NCBI RefSeq assembly: GCF_000719865.1
Contig: NZ_JOID01000022.1
Span: forward strand, 34,491 to 98,490
Length of the DNA: 64,000 nucleotides
Origin: Streptomyces albus subsp. albus
GTDB taxonomy: Bacteria; Actinomycetota; Actinomycetes; Streptomycetales; Streptomycetaceae
Direction: 5' to 3'
Part shown: in pieces, positions 7,913-17,869 of the stretch
Numbering within the stretch: position 1 is the stretch's first letter
Layout of the letters: each line of letters opens with the position of its first letter
Program-made: the position numbers and the translations under genes
Notes under the pieces: generated by a model
Seen by the model: the letters and a program-made list of their open reading frames with translations, nothing else
Told to the model about the DNA's origin: nothing
Databases searched by the model: none

Positions 7913-8605
7913 ATGGACGATCAGCTCGTGCTCGACCTCGCCGCCACCATCCGCCACGACGGGCACGGCGGGGTCGCCGACGACCTGAACACCCCTGCCG
8001 GCCTCACCCGCTGGCTGCGCGAACGCCCGGAGGACTCGGCGGTGTCCCGCGCCGTGGACATCCGGCGGTACACGGCGGACGAGGAGGCGCTGCGGGCCGT
8101 ACGGGAGGTGCGCACGGCCGCCCGCGCGCTCTTCGCCCGCGCCGTCGCGCCCGGGCCGCCGAGCCGCGCCGACGCGGGCCGGCTGCCGGCGGCCGGGACG
8201 GCGCTCGACGTCCTCGCGGCGGCCGCCGCCCGGGTGCCGACCGTGCCCCGCCTGCTGTGGCCGGCGGACGGCCAACCGGTCGTCGTGCGGGAGTGGTTGA
8301 CCGGGGCGGCGGAGAGCGGGCCGGCGGAGCGCGGGCCGGTGGAGCGCGGGGTGGCGGAGGCCGGGCAGGGGCCGGGACCGGCGGACCGGCTCGCCGCCGT
8401 CCTCGCCGAGGCCGCCATGGCCTTCCTCGCCGGGCCGGGCCGGGAACTGCTGCGGGCCTGCCCGGCACCGCGCTGCGTGCGGTACTTCGTCAAGGAGCAC
8501 CCCCGGCAGGAGTGGTGCAAACCGTCCTGCGGCAACCGCGCCCGGGTCGCCCGCCACCACGCCCGCCGCCGCGCCGTCCCGCCGGAGGGCGGCGCGGGCG
8601 GGTGA
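7913..8605 (+). CDS. CGNR zinc-finger (ABATE-domain) putative regulator
   Basis: A 230-residue protein. The N-terminal ABATE-like region runs from DLAATIRH to about residue 170, and the C-terminal zinc finger has Cys pairs in ACPAPRC and WCKPSCGNRARV, the diagnostic CGNR box followed by a basic tail. CGNR proteins are predicted to be stress-related DNA-binding regulators. A low-complexity stretch of repeated (E)xGPxERG units near residue 130 separates the two parts. The gene is divergent from pdxH across a palindromic operator, with the ATG just after it and no ribosome-binding site, so autoregulation and a leaderless mRNA are likely but inferred. Confidence 0.8.
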   Translation: MDDQLVLDLAATIRHDGHGGVADDLNTPAGLTRWLRERPEDSAVSRAVDIRRYTADEEALRAVREVRTAARALFARAVAPGPPSRADAGRLPAAGTALDVLAAAAARVPTVPRLLWPADGQPVVVREWLTGAAESGPAERGPVERGVAEAGQGPGPADRLAAVLAEAAMAFLAGPGRELLRACPAPRCVRYFVKEHPRQEWCKPSCGNRARVARHHARRRAVPPEGGAGG

Positions 8606-8956
8606 GCCGTGTTCCGCCCGGGCGTACCGCGCCGGGGTCCGTGGGCCGGGGTTCGGGGGTTCCCGGCCCGGTGGCCGGGTCCCCGGTGCGGGGCGCGCGG
8701 CGGGCGACACGCGCCCTTCCGGACAGCCGTCCGCCTCCGTCTTACCCGGTGGTCCGGCCGGCCCGACGCCGCCCCTTCGCCGTCCGGCCGGCACATCATC
8801 CGTTCGGGCGGGGAGAGCGCCCGGGGGCGGCGGTCCGGGCGGCTCGCGGAAGCCGTGGCCGGGGCCGGCGGCCCGGCCGCCGCGCCCGTCCCCGGTGCGC
8901 GCCGCCCGCCCCGGCCACCCGCGCCGGGGCGGGCGGCCGCCCCGTACCATGGCCGC
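8606..8956. other. Intergenic region, no gene seen
   Basis: About 350 bases of GC-rich sequence upstream of the next gene. The frame upstream of 8957 stays open, but its composition (Arg/Gly/Pro-rich) is not coding-like. No promoter could be recognised with confidence. Confidence 0.4.
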
Positions 8957-9457
8957 ATGTCCTTCCTCCGCCGCCGCAGCGCAGCCACGCCCACCGGACC
9001 GGACTTCGACGTCCTCGCGATGGATCCCGGTGACTGGCCGGGCAACCTCGGGGCCGGGCTGCTGCCCGCGCCGGACGGAAGCTGCCAGGGGGTCTTCCTC
9101 CGCTACGACCTGTTCGGCGGCCGCGGCCCGGCGATGATCATCGGAAATCTTCCGGAGGGCTCCCCGGCCCGGGAGACGGAGGAGGACGAGGTGCCGTTCG
9201 AGGTGGCCCAACTCCTCGAAGCGCTCGGCAACGACGAGTCCGTGCGGGTGACGGAGACCGAGGACACCCCGGTGATGCACGAGGACAACCTCCTCATCGT
9301 GCGCCGGCTCAAGTTCTCCGAAAGCCGCATCTCCTGCGCGCAGTTCGACCGCAGCGACGGCGTGCTCGTCACCATCGCGAGCTGGGACCGGCCCATCACG
9401 GACGACCTCTACCGGCTCCTCAAGCCGCTGCCCGCGGAGATGTTCCAGACCGGCTGA
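8957..9457 (+). CDS. Conserved hypothetical protein
   Basis: A 166-residue acidic soluble protein of unknown function. After a basic start (MSFLRRRS) it has no membrane segment. The middle is rich in acidic residues ([20 protein letters not shown]), and the C-terminal half alternates hydrophobic and polar residues as in a beta-rich fold ([32 protein letters not shown]). The ATG at 8957 was chosen because the conserved-looking protein begins there; no strong ribosome-binding site is present. I recognise no domain or catalytic motif, and its neighbours do not suggest a role. Confidence 0.65.
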   Translation: MSFLRRRSAATPTGPDFDVLAMDPGDWPGNLGAGLLPAPDGSCQGVFLRYDLFGGRGPAMIIGNLPEGSPARETEEDEVPFEVAQLLEALGNDESVRVTETEDTPVMHEDNLLIVRRLKFSESRISCAQFDRSDGVLVTIASWDRPITDDLYRLLKPLPAEMFQTG

Positions 9458-9645
9458 CCCCGCCGCGCTCTCCGCGCGGCCGCCCTCTCGCCGCCCGGTC
9501 CGCTCGGTCCACCTCGTCCGTCCGTCCGGCCCGTCCGGCTCCTCTGCCCGTCCGGCCCACCTGGCCCGGGCGCGAGGGGACGGCCCGCCCCGTCCGCGCC
9601 GCGCGCGGTTGTCACCCACCGCCCGGACCCCTAGCGTGGCCCGGC

Positions 9646-12459
9646 ATGTCCCCAGGCGTGTTCGGGCCGCAGGAGCCGCAGGAGTCGCAGGAGCCACCCT
9701 CCACATCCGGAGATCCGGTGCGGCACGGCCCGAGCCCCGACGGCCTCCGGGAACCGGCAGCGGACCCCGTCCTCCGGTACGACCGTCCCGCCGCCGACTG
9801 GGAGCGGGAGGCCCTGCCCATCGGCAACGGCGCGCTCGGGGCGATGGTCTTCGGGACCGTCCCCGCCGAGCGGCTCCAGTTCAACGAGAAGACGCTGTGG
9901 ACCGGCGGCCCCGGTTCCGCCAAGGGCTACGACCACGGCAACGGGCCGTCACCGCGCCCCGGTGCCCTGGAGGAGGTCCGGCGCCGGATCGAGGAGTCCG
10001 GGTCCCTCGACCCCGCGGAGGCCGCGGCGCTCCTCGGCCGGCCCCGCCGCGGCTACGGGGCGTACCAGCCCTTCGGCGACGTCCGGATCGATCTGCCGCC
10101 CGGCGCGCACGACGGCCCCGCCCGCTCCTACCGGCGCGCGCTCGACCTCCGGACCGCCCTGGCCACCGTCCGCCACACCGACGACCGGGGTGTCACCCAC
10201 CGGCGCGTGTTCTTCGCCTCCCACCCGGCCGGGGTGATCGCCGGACGGTTCGACGCGGACCGGCCGGGCCACACCGGCTTCACCCTGCGCGTCACCACGC
10301 CGCGCGACGACCGGGACGTCACCGTCACCGCCGCGGACGGGCGGATCACCGTACGCGGCACCCTCCACGACAACGGCCTGCGGTTCGCGGCGCAGCTCCA
10401 GGTGACCGCCGAGGGCGGCACCCTCAGCGACGGCGACGGCGACGGCGGGTGGGTCCGCGTCGAGGGCGCCGACAGCGCCTGGTTCGTCCTCGCCGCGGGC
10501 ACCGACTACGCGGACACCCACCCGCACTACCGGGGCGACGACCCGCACCCGCGGGTGACCGCCGCCGTCGACGGGGCGGTGCGCCGTGGCCCTGACGACC
10601 TGCTCGCCGAACACATGGCCGACCACGGGCGGCTGTTCGACCGGGTGCGCCTCGACCTCGGAGGCCGGCTGCCGGAGGACGTGCCGACGGACCGGCTGCT
10701 CCGGGACTACACGGGCGGCACGGCGGCGGACGGCCTCCGCCCGTCCGCCGGTGCGGCTGGGGCCGCCGACGCCGCGACGGCCTCCGTTCCGGCCGTCCGG
10801 CACTTGCCGGCCCGGGGCGACGCGGGCCACGTCGCGGCGCACCACGGCGTGGCCGGCGGCGAAGCGGCCCGGCCCGGGGGCACGGTCGACGGCGGCGCTG
10901 CGTCCGGGCCCGGGGGCACGGTCGACGGCGGCGATCAGCACAGCCCGTACCGTCCCGGCCCGGGCCGCCCCGGACCTCTCGGCGGCGCGGCCGGCCGCCC
11001 CCACGTCACCGAGGCCCCGGGTGCGGAGCCCGGCGCGGTCCGCCCCGGCCCGAACCGCCCCGGAACCGGCCGCGACGAAGGAACCGGCCGCGACGGCGCC
11101 GCCGCGGCCGACCGTGCGCTGGAGGCGCTCGTCTTCCAGTACGGCCGCTATCTGCTGATCGCCTCCTCCCGCCCCGGCTCGCTGCCCGCCAACCTCCAGG
11201 GCGTGTGGAACCACAGCACCGAACCGCCCTGGGCGGCCGACTACCACACCAACATCAATCTCCAGATGGCCTACTGGCCCGCGCACCCCGCCAACCTCTC
11301 CGAGACCGCCGAGCCGTACGACCGCTTCGTGACGTCCCTGCTCGCCCCCGGCCGGACCACGGCCCGGGAGATGTTCGGCGCGCCGGGCTGGGTTGTGCAC
11401 AACGAGACCAACCCGTACGGCTTCACGGGCGTCCACGACTGGCCCACCGCCTTCTGGTTCCCCGAGGCCGCCGCCTGGCTCACCCAGCTCCTGTACGACC
11501 GCTACCGCTACGTTCCCGACACCGGCTACCTCCGCGACACCGCCTATCCGGCGCTCAAGGAGGCCGCCCTCTTCTGGCTGCACGAGCTGCGCACCGACCC
11601 CTCCGACGGCACCCTGGTCGTCTCGCCCGCCCACTCGCCGGAACACGGACGCTTCACCGCGGGCACCGCGATGGCCCAGCAGATCGTCCACGACCTGCTG
11701 TCGAACACCCTTGAGGCCGCCCGTGTCCTCGGCGACGACCCGGACTTCCGGAACGACGTGCGGCGGGCCCTCGACCGCCTCGACCCCGGGCTGCGCACCG
11801 GCTCCTGGGGCCAGCTCCAGGAGTGGAAGGAGGACCTGGACGACCCGGAGGACCGCCACCGGCACGTCTCCCACCTCTTCGCCCTCCACCCCGGACAGCG
11901 GATCCGTCCCGGCAGCCGGTGGGCCGCGGCGGCCCGCACCTCGCTCGCGGCGCGCGGCGACAGCGGTACCGGCTGGAGCAGGGCCTGGAAGATCAACTTC
12001 TGGGCCCGGCTCCATGACGGCGACCGGGCCCACGCCCTCCTCGCGGGGCAGTTGCGGGAGTCCACCCTCCCCAACCTCCTCGACACCCATCCGCCGTTCC
12101 AGCTCGACGGCAACCTCGGGGCCACCGCAGGGATCGCCGAGATGCTGCTGCAGAGCCACCACGGCGAGATCGAGTTGCTGCCCGCCCTCCCCGCCGCCTG
12201 GCCCGAGGGTTCCGTCCACGGCCTCCGCGCCCGCGGCGACGTCACGGTCGACCTGGCCTGGTCCGGCGGCAGGGCGCACACGGTCGTCCTGGCCACCGGC
12301 CGCACCGGGGAGATCCCGCTCCGCGGCAGCCTCCTCGAAGGCCCCTGCACCGTCCGGGAGTTGCCCGCAAAAGGGGAGGCCGGGACGCGCAGACGGGACG
12401 ACGGGGCCACCCTGCTGCGGGCCCGCGCCGGACACCGTTACGTCATCACCGCACGGTGA
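9646..12459 (+). CDS. Glycoside hydrolase family 95 alpha-L-fucosidase-like protein
   Basis: A 937-residue inverting glycosidase. GH95 enzymes remove alpha-L-fucose (some act on galactose). The N-terminal beta-domain opens [24 protein letters not shown] near residue 45. In the (alpha/alpha)6 barrel the catalytic groups known from Bifidobacterium AfcA can be matched: the Asn residues in [11 protein letters not shown] (about 534), Glu666 in SPAHSPEHG as general acid, and Asp821 in PFQLDGNLG. Residues about 356-485 are a Gly/Pro/Ala-rich insert without predicted fold, absent from compact family members, and contain a 27-bp DNA repeat. No signal peptide is seen, so it probably acts on imported oligosaccharides, yet no sugar transporter is adjacent. 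The ATG at 9646 lacks a clear ribosome-binding site. Confidence 0.88.
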   Translation: MSPGVFGPQEPQESQEPPSTSGDPVRHGPSPDGLREPAADPVLRYDRPAADWEREALPIGNGALGAMVFGTVPAERLQFNEKTLWTGGPGSAKGYDHGNGPSPRPGALEEVRRRIEESGSLDPAEAAALLGRPRRGYGAYQPFGDVRIDLPPGAHDGPARSYRRALDLRTALATVRHTDDRGVTHRRVFFASHPAGVIAGRFDADRPGHTGFTLRVTTPRDDRDVTVTAADGRITVRGTLHDNGLRFAAQLQVTAEGGTLSDGDGDGGWVRVEGADSAWFVLAAGTDYADTHPHYRGDDPHPRVTAAVDGAVRRGPDDLLAEHMADHGRLFDRVRLDLGGRLPEDVPTDRLLRDYTGGTAADGLRPSAGAAGAADAATASVPAVRHLPARGDAGHVAAHHGVAGGEAARPGGTVDGGAASGPGGTVDGGDQHSPYRPGPGRPGPLGGAAGRPHVTEAPGAEPGAVRPGPNRPGTGRDEGTGRDGAAAADRALEALVFQYGRYLLIASSRPGSLPANLQGVWNHSTEPPWAADYHTNINLQMAYWPAHPANLSETAEPYDRFVTSLLAPGRTTAREMFGAPGWVVHNETNPYGFTGVHDWPTAFWFPEAAAWLTQLLYDRYRYVPDTGYLRDTAYPALKEAALFWLHELRTDPSDGTLVVSPAHSPEHGRFTAGTAMAQQIVHDLLSNTLEAARVLGDDPDFRNDVRRALDRLDPGLRTGSWGQLQEWKEDLDDPEDRHRHVSHLFALHPGQRIRPGSRWAAAARTSLAARGDSGTGWSRAWKINFWARLHDGDRAHALLAGQLRESTLPNLLDTHPPFQLDGNLGATAGIAEMLLQSHHGEIELLPALPAAWPEGSVHGLRARGDVTVDLAWSGGRAHTVVLATGRTGEIPLRGSLLEGPCTVRELPAKGEAGTRRRDDGATLLRARAGHRYVITAR
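10871..10933 (+). repeat. 27-bp direct repeat inside the GH95 insert
   Basis: Bases 10871-10897 and 10907-10933 are identical (core GGGGGCACGGTCGACGGCGG), offset by 36 bases, so they encode two in-frame copies of PGGTVDGG. This points to recent duplication within the disordered insert of the fucosidase. Confidence 0.85.
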
Positions 12460-12504
12460 AGCGGCCCCGCCGGCGGCCGGCCGTGCCGCGGCGGCCCGTA
12501 CCGC

Positions 12505-13185
12505 TCACCGGCCCGTCCCCACCAGTCCCGTCTCATAGGCGAGGATCACGAGCTGGACCCGGTCGCGGGCGCCGAGTTTGGCGAGCAGCCGGGTCACATA
12601 GGTCTTGACGGTCGCTCCGGTAATGACCAGACGCGCCGCGATCTCGCCGTTCGACAGGCCGCTGCCGATGAGCGTCAGGACCTCGCGCTCCCGTTCCGTG
12701 ATGCCCGCGAGCGCGGGCGGTACGGGACCGCCGGCGGCCCCGGAGCCGGGGGCGGGCGTGGGCCGGTCCGCGAACTCCCTGATCAGCCGCCGGGTGACCC
12801 CCGGAGCGATCAGCCCGTTCCCGGCGGCTACGGCGCGTATCCCCGCGAGGATGTCGTCCAGCGCCATGTCCTTGACGAGGAAGCCCGACGCGCCGGCGCG
12901 CAGCGCCCCGTAGACGTACTCGTCGTCGTCGAAGGTGGTCAGCACGATGACCTGGGCGCCGCCGGAGCCCGAAGTGATCAGCCGGGTGGCCTCGATGCCG
13001 TCCATGCCGGGCATCCGGATGTCCATGACGACGACGTGCGGGCGGAGTTCCGCCGCCAGCCGGACGGCCTCGGCGCCGGTGCCCGCCTCCCCGGCCGCCT
13101 CCAGATCCGGTGCGTCGGCGAGGACCATCCGCAGCGCCGCCCGGACGAGCGGCTGGTCGTCGGCGAGGACCACGCGGACCGTCAC
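12505..13185 (-). CDS. NarL/LuxR-family response regulator
   Basis: A 226-residue DNA-binding response regulator. The receiver domain (residues 1-120) has acidic pocket DD at 9-10, phosphoacceptor Asp55 in VVVMDIRMPG, the Thr of VIVLTTFDDD and the Lys of FLVKDM. The C-terminal LuxR-type helix-turn-helix is ITEREREVLTLIGSGLSNGE. The GTG start overlaps the kinase stop codon (GTGA at 13182-13185), so the pair is translationally coupled. It probably controls the divergent ABC transporter and itself, as in the many Streptomyces NarL-type systems placed beside ABC exporters; the signal is unknown. Confidence 0.9.
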   Translation of the reverse strand: MTVRVVLADDQPLVRAALRMVLADAPDLEAAGEAGTGAEAVRLAAELRPHVVVMDIRMPGMDGIEATRLITSGSGGAQVIVLTTFDDDEYVYGALRAGASGFLVKDMALDDILAGIRAVAAGNGLIAPGVTRRLIREFADRPTPAPGSGAAGGPVPPALAGITEREREVLTLIGSGLSNGEIAARLVITGATVKTYVTRLLAKLGARDRVQLVILAYETGLVGTGR

Positions 13186-14462
13186 CGCGCCCCCGCCGGG
13201 ACGGGCAGCCGGGCCGCCACCCGGAAACCGCCGCCCGGGCGCGGCCCGGCGGCGAACTCGCCGTCCAGCAGCCGGACCCGCTCGCGCATCCCGGTCAGAC
13301 CCCACCCGGTGCCGCCCGCCTCCCCGGGCCGGCCCGCTCCGTCGTCGGTGACCTCGATGGACAGCCCGTCCGGCGCCCGGCCGACGGTCACCCGGCAGGA
13401 ACCGGTGCCGGCGTGGCGGACGACGTTGGTCACCGCCTCCTGGACGATGCGGTACGCGGACCGGTCGATCTCCGGCGGCAGCGGCCCCGGCTCACCGCGC
13501 CACTCCACGTCCACCCGTACTCCGGCCGCCGTCGTGGCCGCGGCCAGCCGCCCGACGTCGGCCAGCCCCAGCCCGACGTCGGCCAGCCCCAGCCCGGGGC
13601 CGGGCTGCGGCACGCGCGCCGGCCCGCCCGGCCCACCGGACCCGGGCCCGGACTGGCGGAGGGCCCCCAGCATCCGGCGCAGCCCCGACAGCGTCTCCCG
13701 GCCGGAGGTCTCGATGGCGGCAAGCGCCTCCCGCGCGCCCGCCGGCTGAGTCTCGATGACCCGCTTCGCCGCGCCGGCCTGCAGCGCGATGATGCCGATG
13801 CTGTGCGCGACCATGTCATGCAACTCCCGGGCGATGCGAAGCCGTTCGGCCGTGATGGCCTGCTCGGCGGCCTGGGCGCGGGCCCGGTCCGCGTGCTCCC
13901 GGGACTGGTGCGCCGCGTCGCCGAGCAGCCAGGCCACGACGGCCGTCAGCGCCACGGACAGCTCCGCCGAGGTGCCCACCGGCCAGCCGAACGACACACG
14001 GGCGGCCAGGTAGCCGGCCAGCACACCGAGGGCCGTGCCGGTGGCCGCGATGCCGGTCCGGCGCGGCCGGGTCGCGGCGATGGCGTACAGCGCGACATCC
14101 ACCGCGAGGAACTGTGCCAGGGGAATCTCCCCCACGCTCAGCGCCGTGGACGCGATGACGGCACCGGCGAGCATCAGCACGAGCGCCGCCGTGGGCCGGC
14201 GGCGTAGCAGACCGGCACCGGCCAGCGTCACGGCGGTGGCCAGCGCCATCACCGTCAGGCCGTCCCAGCGGTAGAGGTAGACCCCGGGGAGGACGGTGGG
14301 CTCCGCCTCCCCGGGCAGCCGCACGCGGGACAGGAACGCGAAGACCGTCCCCGCGCACCAGGCCAGACCCGCCCAGGCGCCGGACGGCAGGCATCCCCAC
14401 CGCCGGAGAACCGGGGAGAGGAGCGTCCGGGCACGGGCGGTGCGGGAAGGTGAGGCCGGCAT
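13182..14462 (-). CDS. Sensor histidine kinase (HisKA_3, NarX/DesK-like)
   Basis: A 426-residue membrane kinase. Residues about 25-180 contain five or six hydrophobic segments without a large extracellular domain. The dimerisation/phosphoacceptor box RIARELHDMVAHSIGI has His215, and the ATPase domain shows IVQEAVTNVVRHA (N-box), VTDDGAG and GWGLTGMRERV. A perfect 21-bp tandem duplication gives GLGLADV twice in the linker between the His box and the ATPase domain. The small sensor suggests detection of a membrane-associated signal such as an antibiotic or lipid. ATG at 14462 is taken as start; ATG at 14498 is possible. Coupled to the downstream regulator. Confidence 0.88.
   Translation of the reverse strand: MPASPSRTARARTLLSPVLRRWGCLPSGAWAGLAWCAGTVFAFLSRVRLPGEAEPTVLPGVYLYRWDGLTVMALATAVTLAGAGLLRRRPTAALVLMLAGAVIASTALSVGEIPLAQFLAVDVALYAIAATRPRRTGIAATGTALGVLAGYLAARVSFGWPVGTSAELSVALTAVVAWLLGDAAHQSREHADRARAQAAEQAITAERLRIARELHDMVAHSIGIIALQAGAAKRVIETQPAGAREALAAIETSGRETLSGLRRMLGALRQSGPGSGGPGGPARVPQPGPGLGLADVGLGLADVGRLAAATTAAGVRVDVEWRGEPGPLPPEIDRSAYRIVQEAVTNVVRHAGTGSCRVTVGRAPDGLSIEVTDDGAGRPGEAGGTGWGLTGMRERVRLLDGEFAAGPRPGGGFRVAARLPVPAGAR
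13551..13592 (-). repeat. 21-bp perfect tandem duplication in the kinase gene
   Basis: The unit CCCGACGTCGGCCAGCCCCA(G) occupies 13551-13571 and again 13572-13592. It is in frame (seven residues, GLGLADV) and lies in the linker between phosphoacceptor and ATPase domains, so it lengthens the linker without breaking the gene. It is typical of replication slippage. Confidence 0.9.
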
Positions 14463-14594
14463 ACGGGCGATGCTAACGACGGAGCCCCGGCCGGTCATCG
14501 GCCCGTGGTCGTACACCCGTGGCCGGCATCCGCCGCGGTGACTGCCTGCCCGGGGCCGACGACAGGCGCGGGCGCGCCCCGGCACGGTGGGCGG

Positions 14595-15503
14595 GTGATC
14601 GAAGCCAATGAACTGACGAAGCGCTACGGCCGGACCCCCGCCGTGGAGGGCCTGAGTTTCACGGTGAGACCGGGACGGGTCACCGGGTTCCTGGGCCCGA
14701 ACGGCGCCGGTAAGAGCACCACGCTCCGGATGATCCTGGGACTGCACGAGCCGACCGGCGGAACCGTGACCGTCGGCGGCCGGCCCTTCCGGGACCACCC
14801 GCGCGGGCTGCGCCAGGCCGGGGCGCTGCTGGACGCGGGCGACGCGCACGGCGGCCGCCGCGCGCGGGCGCACCTCGCCGTCCTGGCCCGGAGCAACGGC
14901 ATCCCGCGCCGCCGGGTGGAGGCTGTACTGGAGCAGGTCGGACTCGCCGGCGCGGCCCGGCGCCGCATCGGCGGGTTCTCCCTCGGCATGCGGCAGCGGC
15001 TCGGGATCGCCGCCGCGCTGCTCGGCGATCCACCGGTGCTGCTGTTCGACGAACCGCTCAACGGGCTCGACCCGGAAGGGGTGGCGTGGGTGCGCGGGCT
15101 GTTCCGCGAACTGGCCGCCGAAGGCCGCACCGTGTTCGTCTCCAGCCACCTGATGTCCGAGATGGAACACACGGCCGATGAACTGATCGTCATCGGCCGG
15201 GGCGAGCTGATCGCGGCGGAGAGCCTGCGGGAGTTCGCCGCACGCGGCACCCGCCGGGGTGTGGCCGTCCGGACTCCGGACCCCCACGGGCTGGAGGCCC
15301 TGCTGACCGCCGAGGGAGCAGCCGTGCGCCCGGAGGACGGCGTGCTCGGCGTGACCGGGCTGACCGCGGAGCAAATCGGCGGGATCGCCTGCCGCCACGG
15401 CATCCCGCTGAGTGAACTGACTCCCCGGCAACCCTCGTTGGAGGACGCGTTCATGGAACTCACCGCCGGCAGCGTCGAATACCCCGCGGAGGAGAGCCGG
15501 TGA
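14595..15503 (+). CDS. ABC transporter ATP-binding protein
   Basis: A 302-residue ATPase of the drug/lantibiotic exporter type (CcmA/BcrA-like). Walker A is GPNGAGKST near residue 38, the signature is FSLGMRQRL, Walker B is VLLFDEPLNGLD, and the switch His is in VFVSSHLMSEME; a C-terminal extension of about 80 residues follows, as in BcrA-type subunits. The GTG at 14595 begins VIEANELTKRYG, the normal first strand. It overlaps the permease gene by four bases (GTGA), so the two form one complex. It is divergent from the two-component system, a common resistance or stress-export arrangement; the substrate cannot be predicted. Confidence 0.92.
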   Translation: MIEANELTKRYGRTPAVEGLSFTVRPGRVTGFLGPNGAGKSTTLRMILGLHEPTGGTVTVGGRPFRDHPRGLRQAGALLDAGDAHGGRRARAHLAVLARSNGIPRRRVEAVLEQVGLAGAARRRIGGFSLGMRQRLGIAAALLGDPPVLLFDEPLNGLDPEGVAWVRGLFRELAAEGRTVFVSSHLMSEMEHTADELIVIGRGELIAAESLREFAARGTRRGVAVRTPDPHGLEALLTAEGAAVRPEDGVLGVTGLTAEQIGGIACRHGIPLSELTPRQPSLEDAFMELTAGSVEYPAEESR

Positions 15504-16351
15504 CCACGGTGACGAGCACAGCAGCCGCCCGAACGCCGGAGACCGGGCCCCGGGGACGGTTCCGCGACCTCTTGGCCGCCGAGTGGCTCAAGCTGTGGTC
15601 GCTCCGCTCCACCCCCTGGAGCCTGTTGGCCGGCGCGGTGGCCGTCATGGCGTTCAACGCGGGCGCCGCCTGGGACCACTACCGCTACTGGGACGCGTCC
15701 GGTCCGGACGCCCGCGCGGGCTTCGTGACCGACGGCATGCCGCTGCGCGACGCCTTCACCGCCAACGCCGCCCTGGTGCTGCTTCTCGCCCTCGGCGCCA
15801 TCGGCGCCGCCGCGGTCACCGGCGAATACGGCACCGGAATGATCCGCGCCACCTTCGCGGCGGTCCCGGCCCGCCGCTCGCTCATGGCGGCCAAGGCGTG
15901 CGTCGTCACGGCGGTGGCCACTCTGTTCGGAGTGGTCGTCGCGGGAGGCTCGTTCCTCCTGACCCAGGCGATCCTGGACGCCCGGGACGCCGGGGTCTCC
16001 CTCGGCCATCCGGGCGCGACGCGCGTCGTCGCGGCCTCCGCGCTGCTGGCACCGGTGGCCGCGCTCGCGGGTCTGGCGCTCGGTGCTCTCATCCGGCACG
16101 GAGCCGCCACCGCGGTCGCCTGTTTCGCAGTGCTTCTGCTGCTCCCCGCGGCCGTCCAGGAGAACCGCCGCTGGGCGGCCGTTCTCGATCACGCGCTGCC
16201 CCTCGGCGCCTGGAACCGGCTGGTCGCCGTGGAGGGCTTTCCGCCGGGGCCGTACCCCTGGACGACGAGCGGGGCGTGGACCGTTTACGCCGCCTGGGCG
16301 CTCGCCGGGGCCGCCCTCGCCGTCGCGGCGGTGCACCACCGCGACCAGTGA
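15500..16351 (+). CDS. ABC transporter permease
   Basis: A 283-residue integral membrane protein with about six hydrophobic segments, beginning after a cytoplasmic start and the common permease phrase LLAAEWLKLWSLRSTPWSLL. Other segments include ALVLLLALGAIGAAAVTGEY, a signature of ABC-2 type permeases, and a last helix ending AVAAVHHRDQ. The GTG start overlaps the ATPase stop by four bases, with GGAGGAGAG upstream. It forms the membrane part of the exporter encoded by this operon, and a strong hairpin lies about 100 bases downstream. Confidence 0.9.
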   Translation: MTTVTSTAAARTPETGPRGRFRDLLAAEWLKLWSLRSTPWSLLAGAVAVMAFNAGAAWDHYRYWDASGPDARAGFVTDGMPLRDAFTANAALVLLLALGAIGAAAVTGEYGTGMIRATFAAVPARRSLMAAKACVVTAVATLFGVVVAGGSFLLTQAILDARDAGVSLGHPGATRVVAASALLAPVAALAGLALGALIRHGAATAVACFAVLLLLPAAVQENRRWAAVLDHALPLGAWNRLVAVEGFPPGPYPWTTSGAWTVYAAWALAGAALAVAAVHHRDQ

Positions 16352-16450
16352 CCCGTGGCTCCGGGCGGAGGGGCGGCGGTCACCGGGGCTCCCGTGACCA
16401 ACGAGCACCGTACGGGAGCGCGGACCGCGCGGGCCGCGTCCGTGTCCCCA

Positions 16451-16491
16451 CCGTGCGGGGCGCCCCACCCCCTGGGGCGCGCCCCGCACGG
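16451..16491. terminator. Hairpin between convergent permease and phosphotransferase genes
   Basis: CCGTGCGGGGC (16451-16461) pairs with GCCCCGCACGG (16481-16491), and inside it GCCCCA (16462-16467) pairs with TGGGGC (16473-16478). No T-run follows, as is usual for Streptomyces. It can stop transcription from both sides. Confidence 0.7.
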
Positions 16492-16497
16492 CGCCCC

Positions 16498-17634
16498 TCA
16501 GCGGGTGCCCACCGCTGCCCGTACCGCCCGCCGGGCCATTCCGCAGTCGTCGTGGAGGCGCCGCAGCAGCAGCCGCTGCGCCTCGCCGGGGGAGCCCGTC
16601 GCCCCGGGCAGGACCGGTCCCGGATCGCGCATCATCCGCTGCACGGCCGTCTCGCAGGTGCGGATCTCCCGGGTGAGCACCAGCATCAGATTGACGAGGA
16701 AGGCGTCCCGCGCGGCCGGCCCCGCGGCCTGCGCCAGCCTGCTGATCCGGCGGCGCGCCGCGGGCGCCTCACCGAGGACGGTCCACAGCGTCGCCAGGTC
16801 GTAGCCGGGGAGGTACCAGCCGGCGTGGTCCCAGTCGAGCAGCACCGGACCGGCCGGTGAGAGCAGGAAGTTGGAGAGCAGCGCGTCGCCGTGGCAGAAC
16901 TGGCCCTGCCCCTGGCCGCCCTGGCGGCCGGCCGCGTGCGCCAGGCCGTGCAGCAGCTTCTGCAGGTCGCTGGTGTCCCGGTCGGTGAGCAGCCCCAGTT
17001 CGTGGTACCGGTTCAGCCGGCCCGCGTAGTCCAGCGGAACGCCGAACAGCCCGGCCGGCGGGCGCCACTGGTTGACCCGGCAGACGGCCTGCAGCACCGT
17101 CTTGATGTCGGCGCGCGGCGGGGCCTCCACGGGGTGCCGCTGCAGGGCCGCCGGCCGCCCCGCCATCCGCTCCACGACCAGCGTGCAGTTGTCCGGGTCC
17201 GCCGCGACCAGCCGGGGCACCCGCACGGGCGGGCGGTGCCGGACGAACGCCCGGTATGCCGCTATTTCCTGCCGGGCCCGCTCCGTCCAGGCGGGGGAGT
17301 GGTCCAGCAGGCACTTCGCCACCGCCGTGGCACGGCCCGTCGTGCCGACGATCAGCACCGAGCGCCCGCTGCGGCGCAGCACCTGCACCGGGTGGAACTC
17401 CGGGCAGATCCGGTGCACCGCCGCGATGGCGGTGCGCAGCTGGGTGCCCTGGGGGCCGGACAAGTCGATCCTCCCGCTGAGGGTCCGGCCGCCCCCGCCC
17501 ATCGCGCGCTGCGGCCGCCCCCCCGCCGGCAGGGCCCCGGCGGGTACGGCACCGGCGGCGTACGGCCTGCCGCCACCCGCCTGCGGGCGGTACGGCGGAG
17601 GCGGGGCGGACACGGAGGACGGCGCTGCGTACAT
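16498..17634 (-). CDS. Aminoglycoside-phosphotransferase-fold protein
   Basis: A 378-residue protein. Residues 1-60 are a Pro/Gly/Ala-rich disordered leader, followed by a kinase-like APH fold. The N-lobe contains VAKCLLD, with the candidate ATP-contacting Lys, and the catalytic loop is [12 protein letters not shown] (HxD...N pattern), followed by [10 protein letters not shown], the metal-binding Asp. The family phosphorylates small molecules such as aminoglycosides, choline or homoserine, and many Streptomyces members have no resistance role. It is divergent from nsdA with 235 bases between. The substrate is unknown. Confidence 0.8.
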   Translation of the reverse strand: MYAAPSSVSAPPPPYRPQAGGGRPYAAGAVPAGALPAGGRPQRAMGGGGRTLSGRIDLSGPQGTQLRTAIAAVHRICPEFHPVQVLRRSGRSVLIVGTTGRATAVAKCLLDHSPAWTERARQEIAAYRAFVRHRPPVRVPRLVAADPDNCTLVVERMAGRPAALQRHPVEAPPRADIKTVLQAVCRVNQWRPPAGLFGVPLDYAGRLNRYHELGLLTDRDTSDLQKLLHGLAHAAGRQGGQGQGQFCHGDALLSNFLLSPAGPVLLDWDHAGWYLPGYDLATLWTVLGEAPAARRRISRLAQAAGPAARDAFLVNLMLVLTREIRTCETAVQRMMRDPGPVLPGATGSPGEAQRLLLRRLHDDCGMARRAVRAAVGTR

Positions 17635-17869
17635 GGGCGGAACGGATCCCTTCGTGGGCCGACGGCAAGCCTGCGCCGCCCGCCCGGGCCCGGTCTCCGC
17701 ACCCTGGGGAAATGCGGTCCGGCCACCGGGACGGGTGGCGCGGTTCCTACCCGACACCCGACCGCGGGTGGCACACCACCTGGCGGACCCTGGCGAAGCC
17801 TGGCGAATGCCCCGCCACCCCCTGACGGGCCGTTAGTGTCGGATCAGCCGAGGAACCTGGGGGCTTGAC

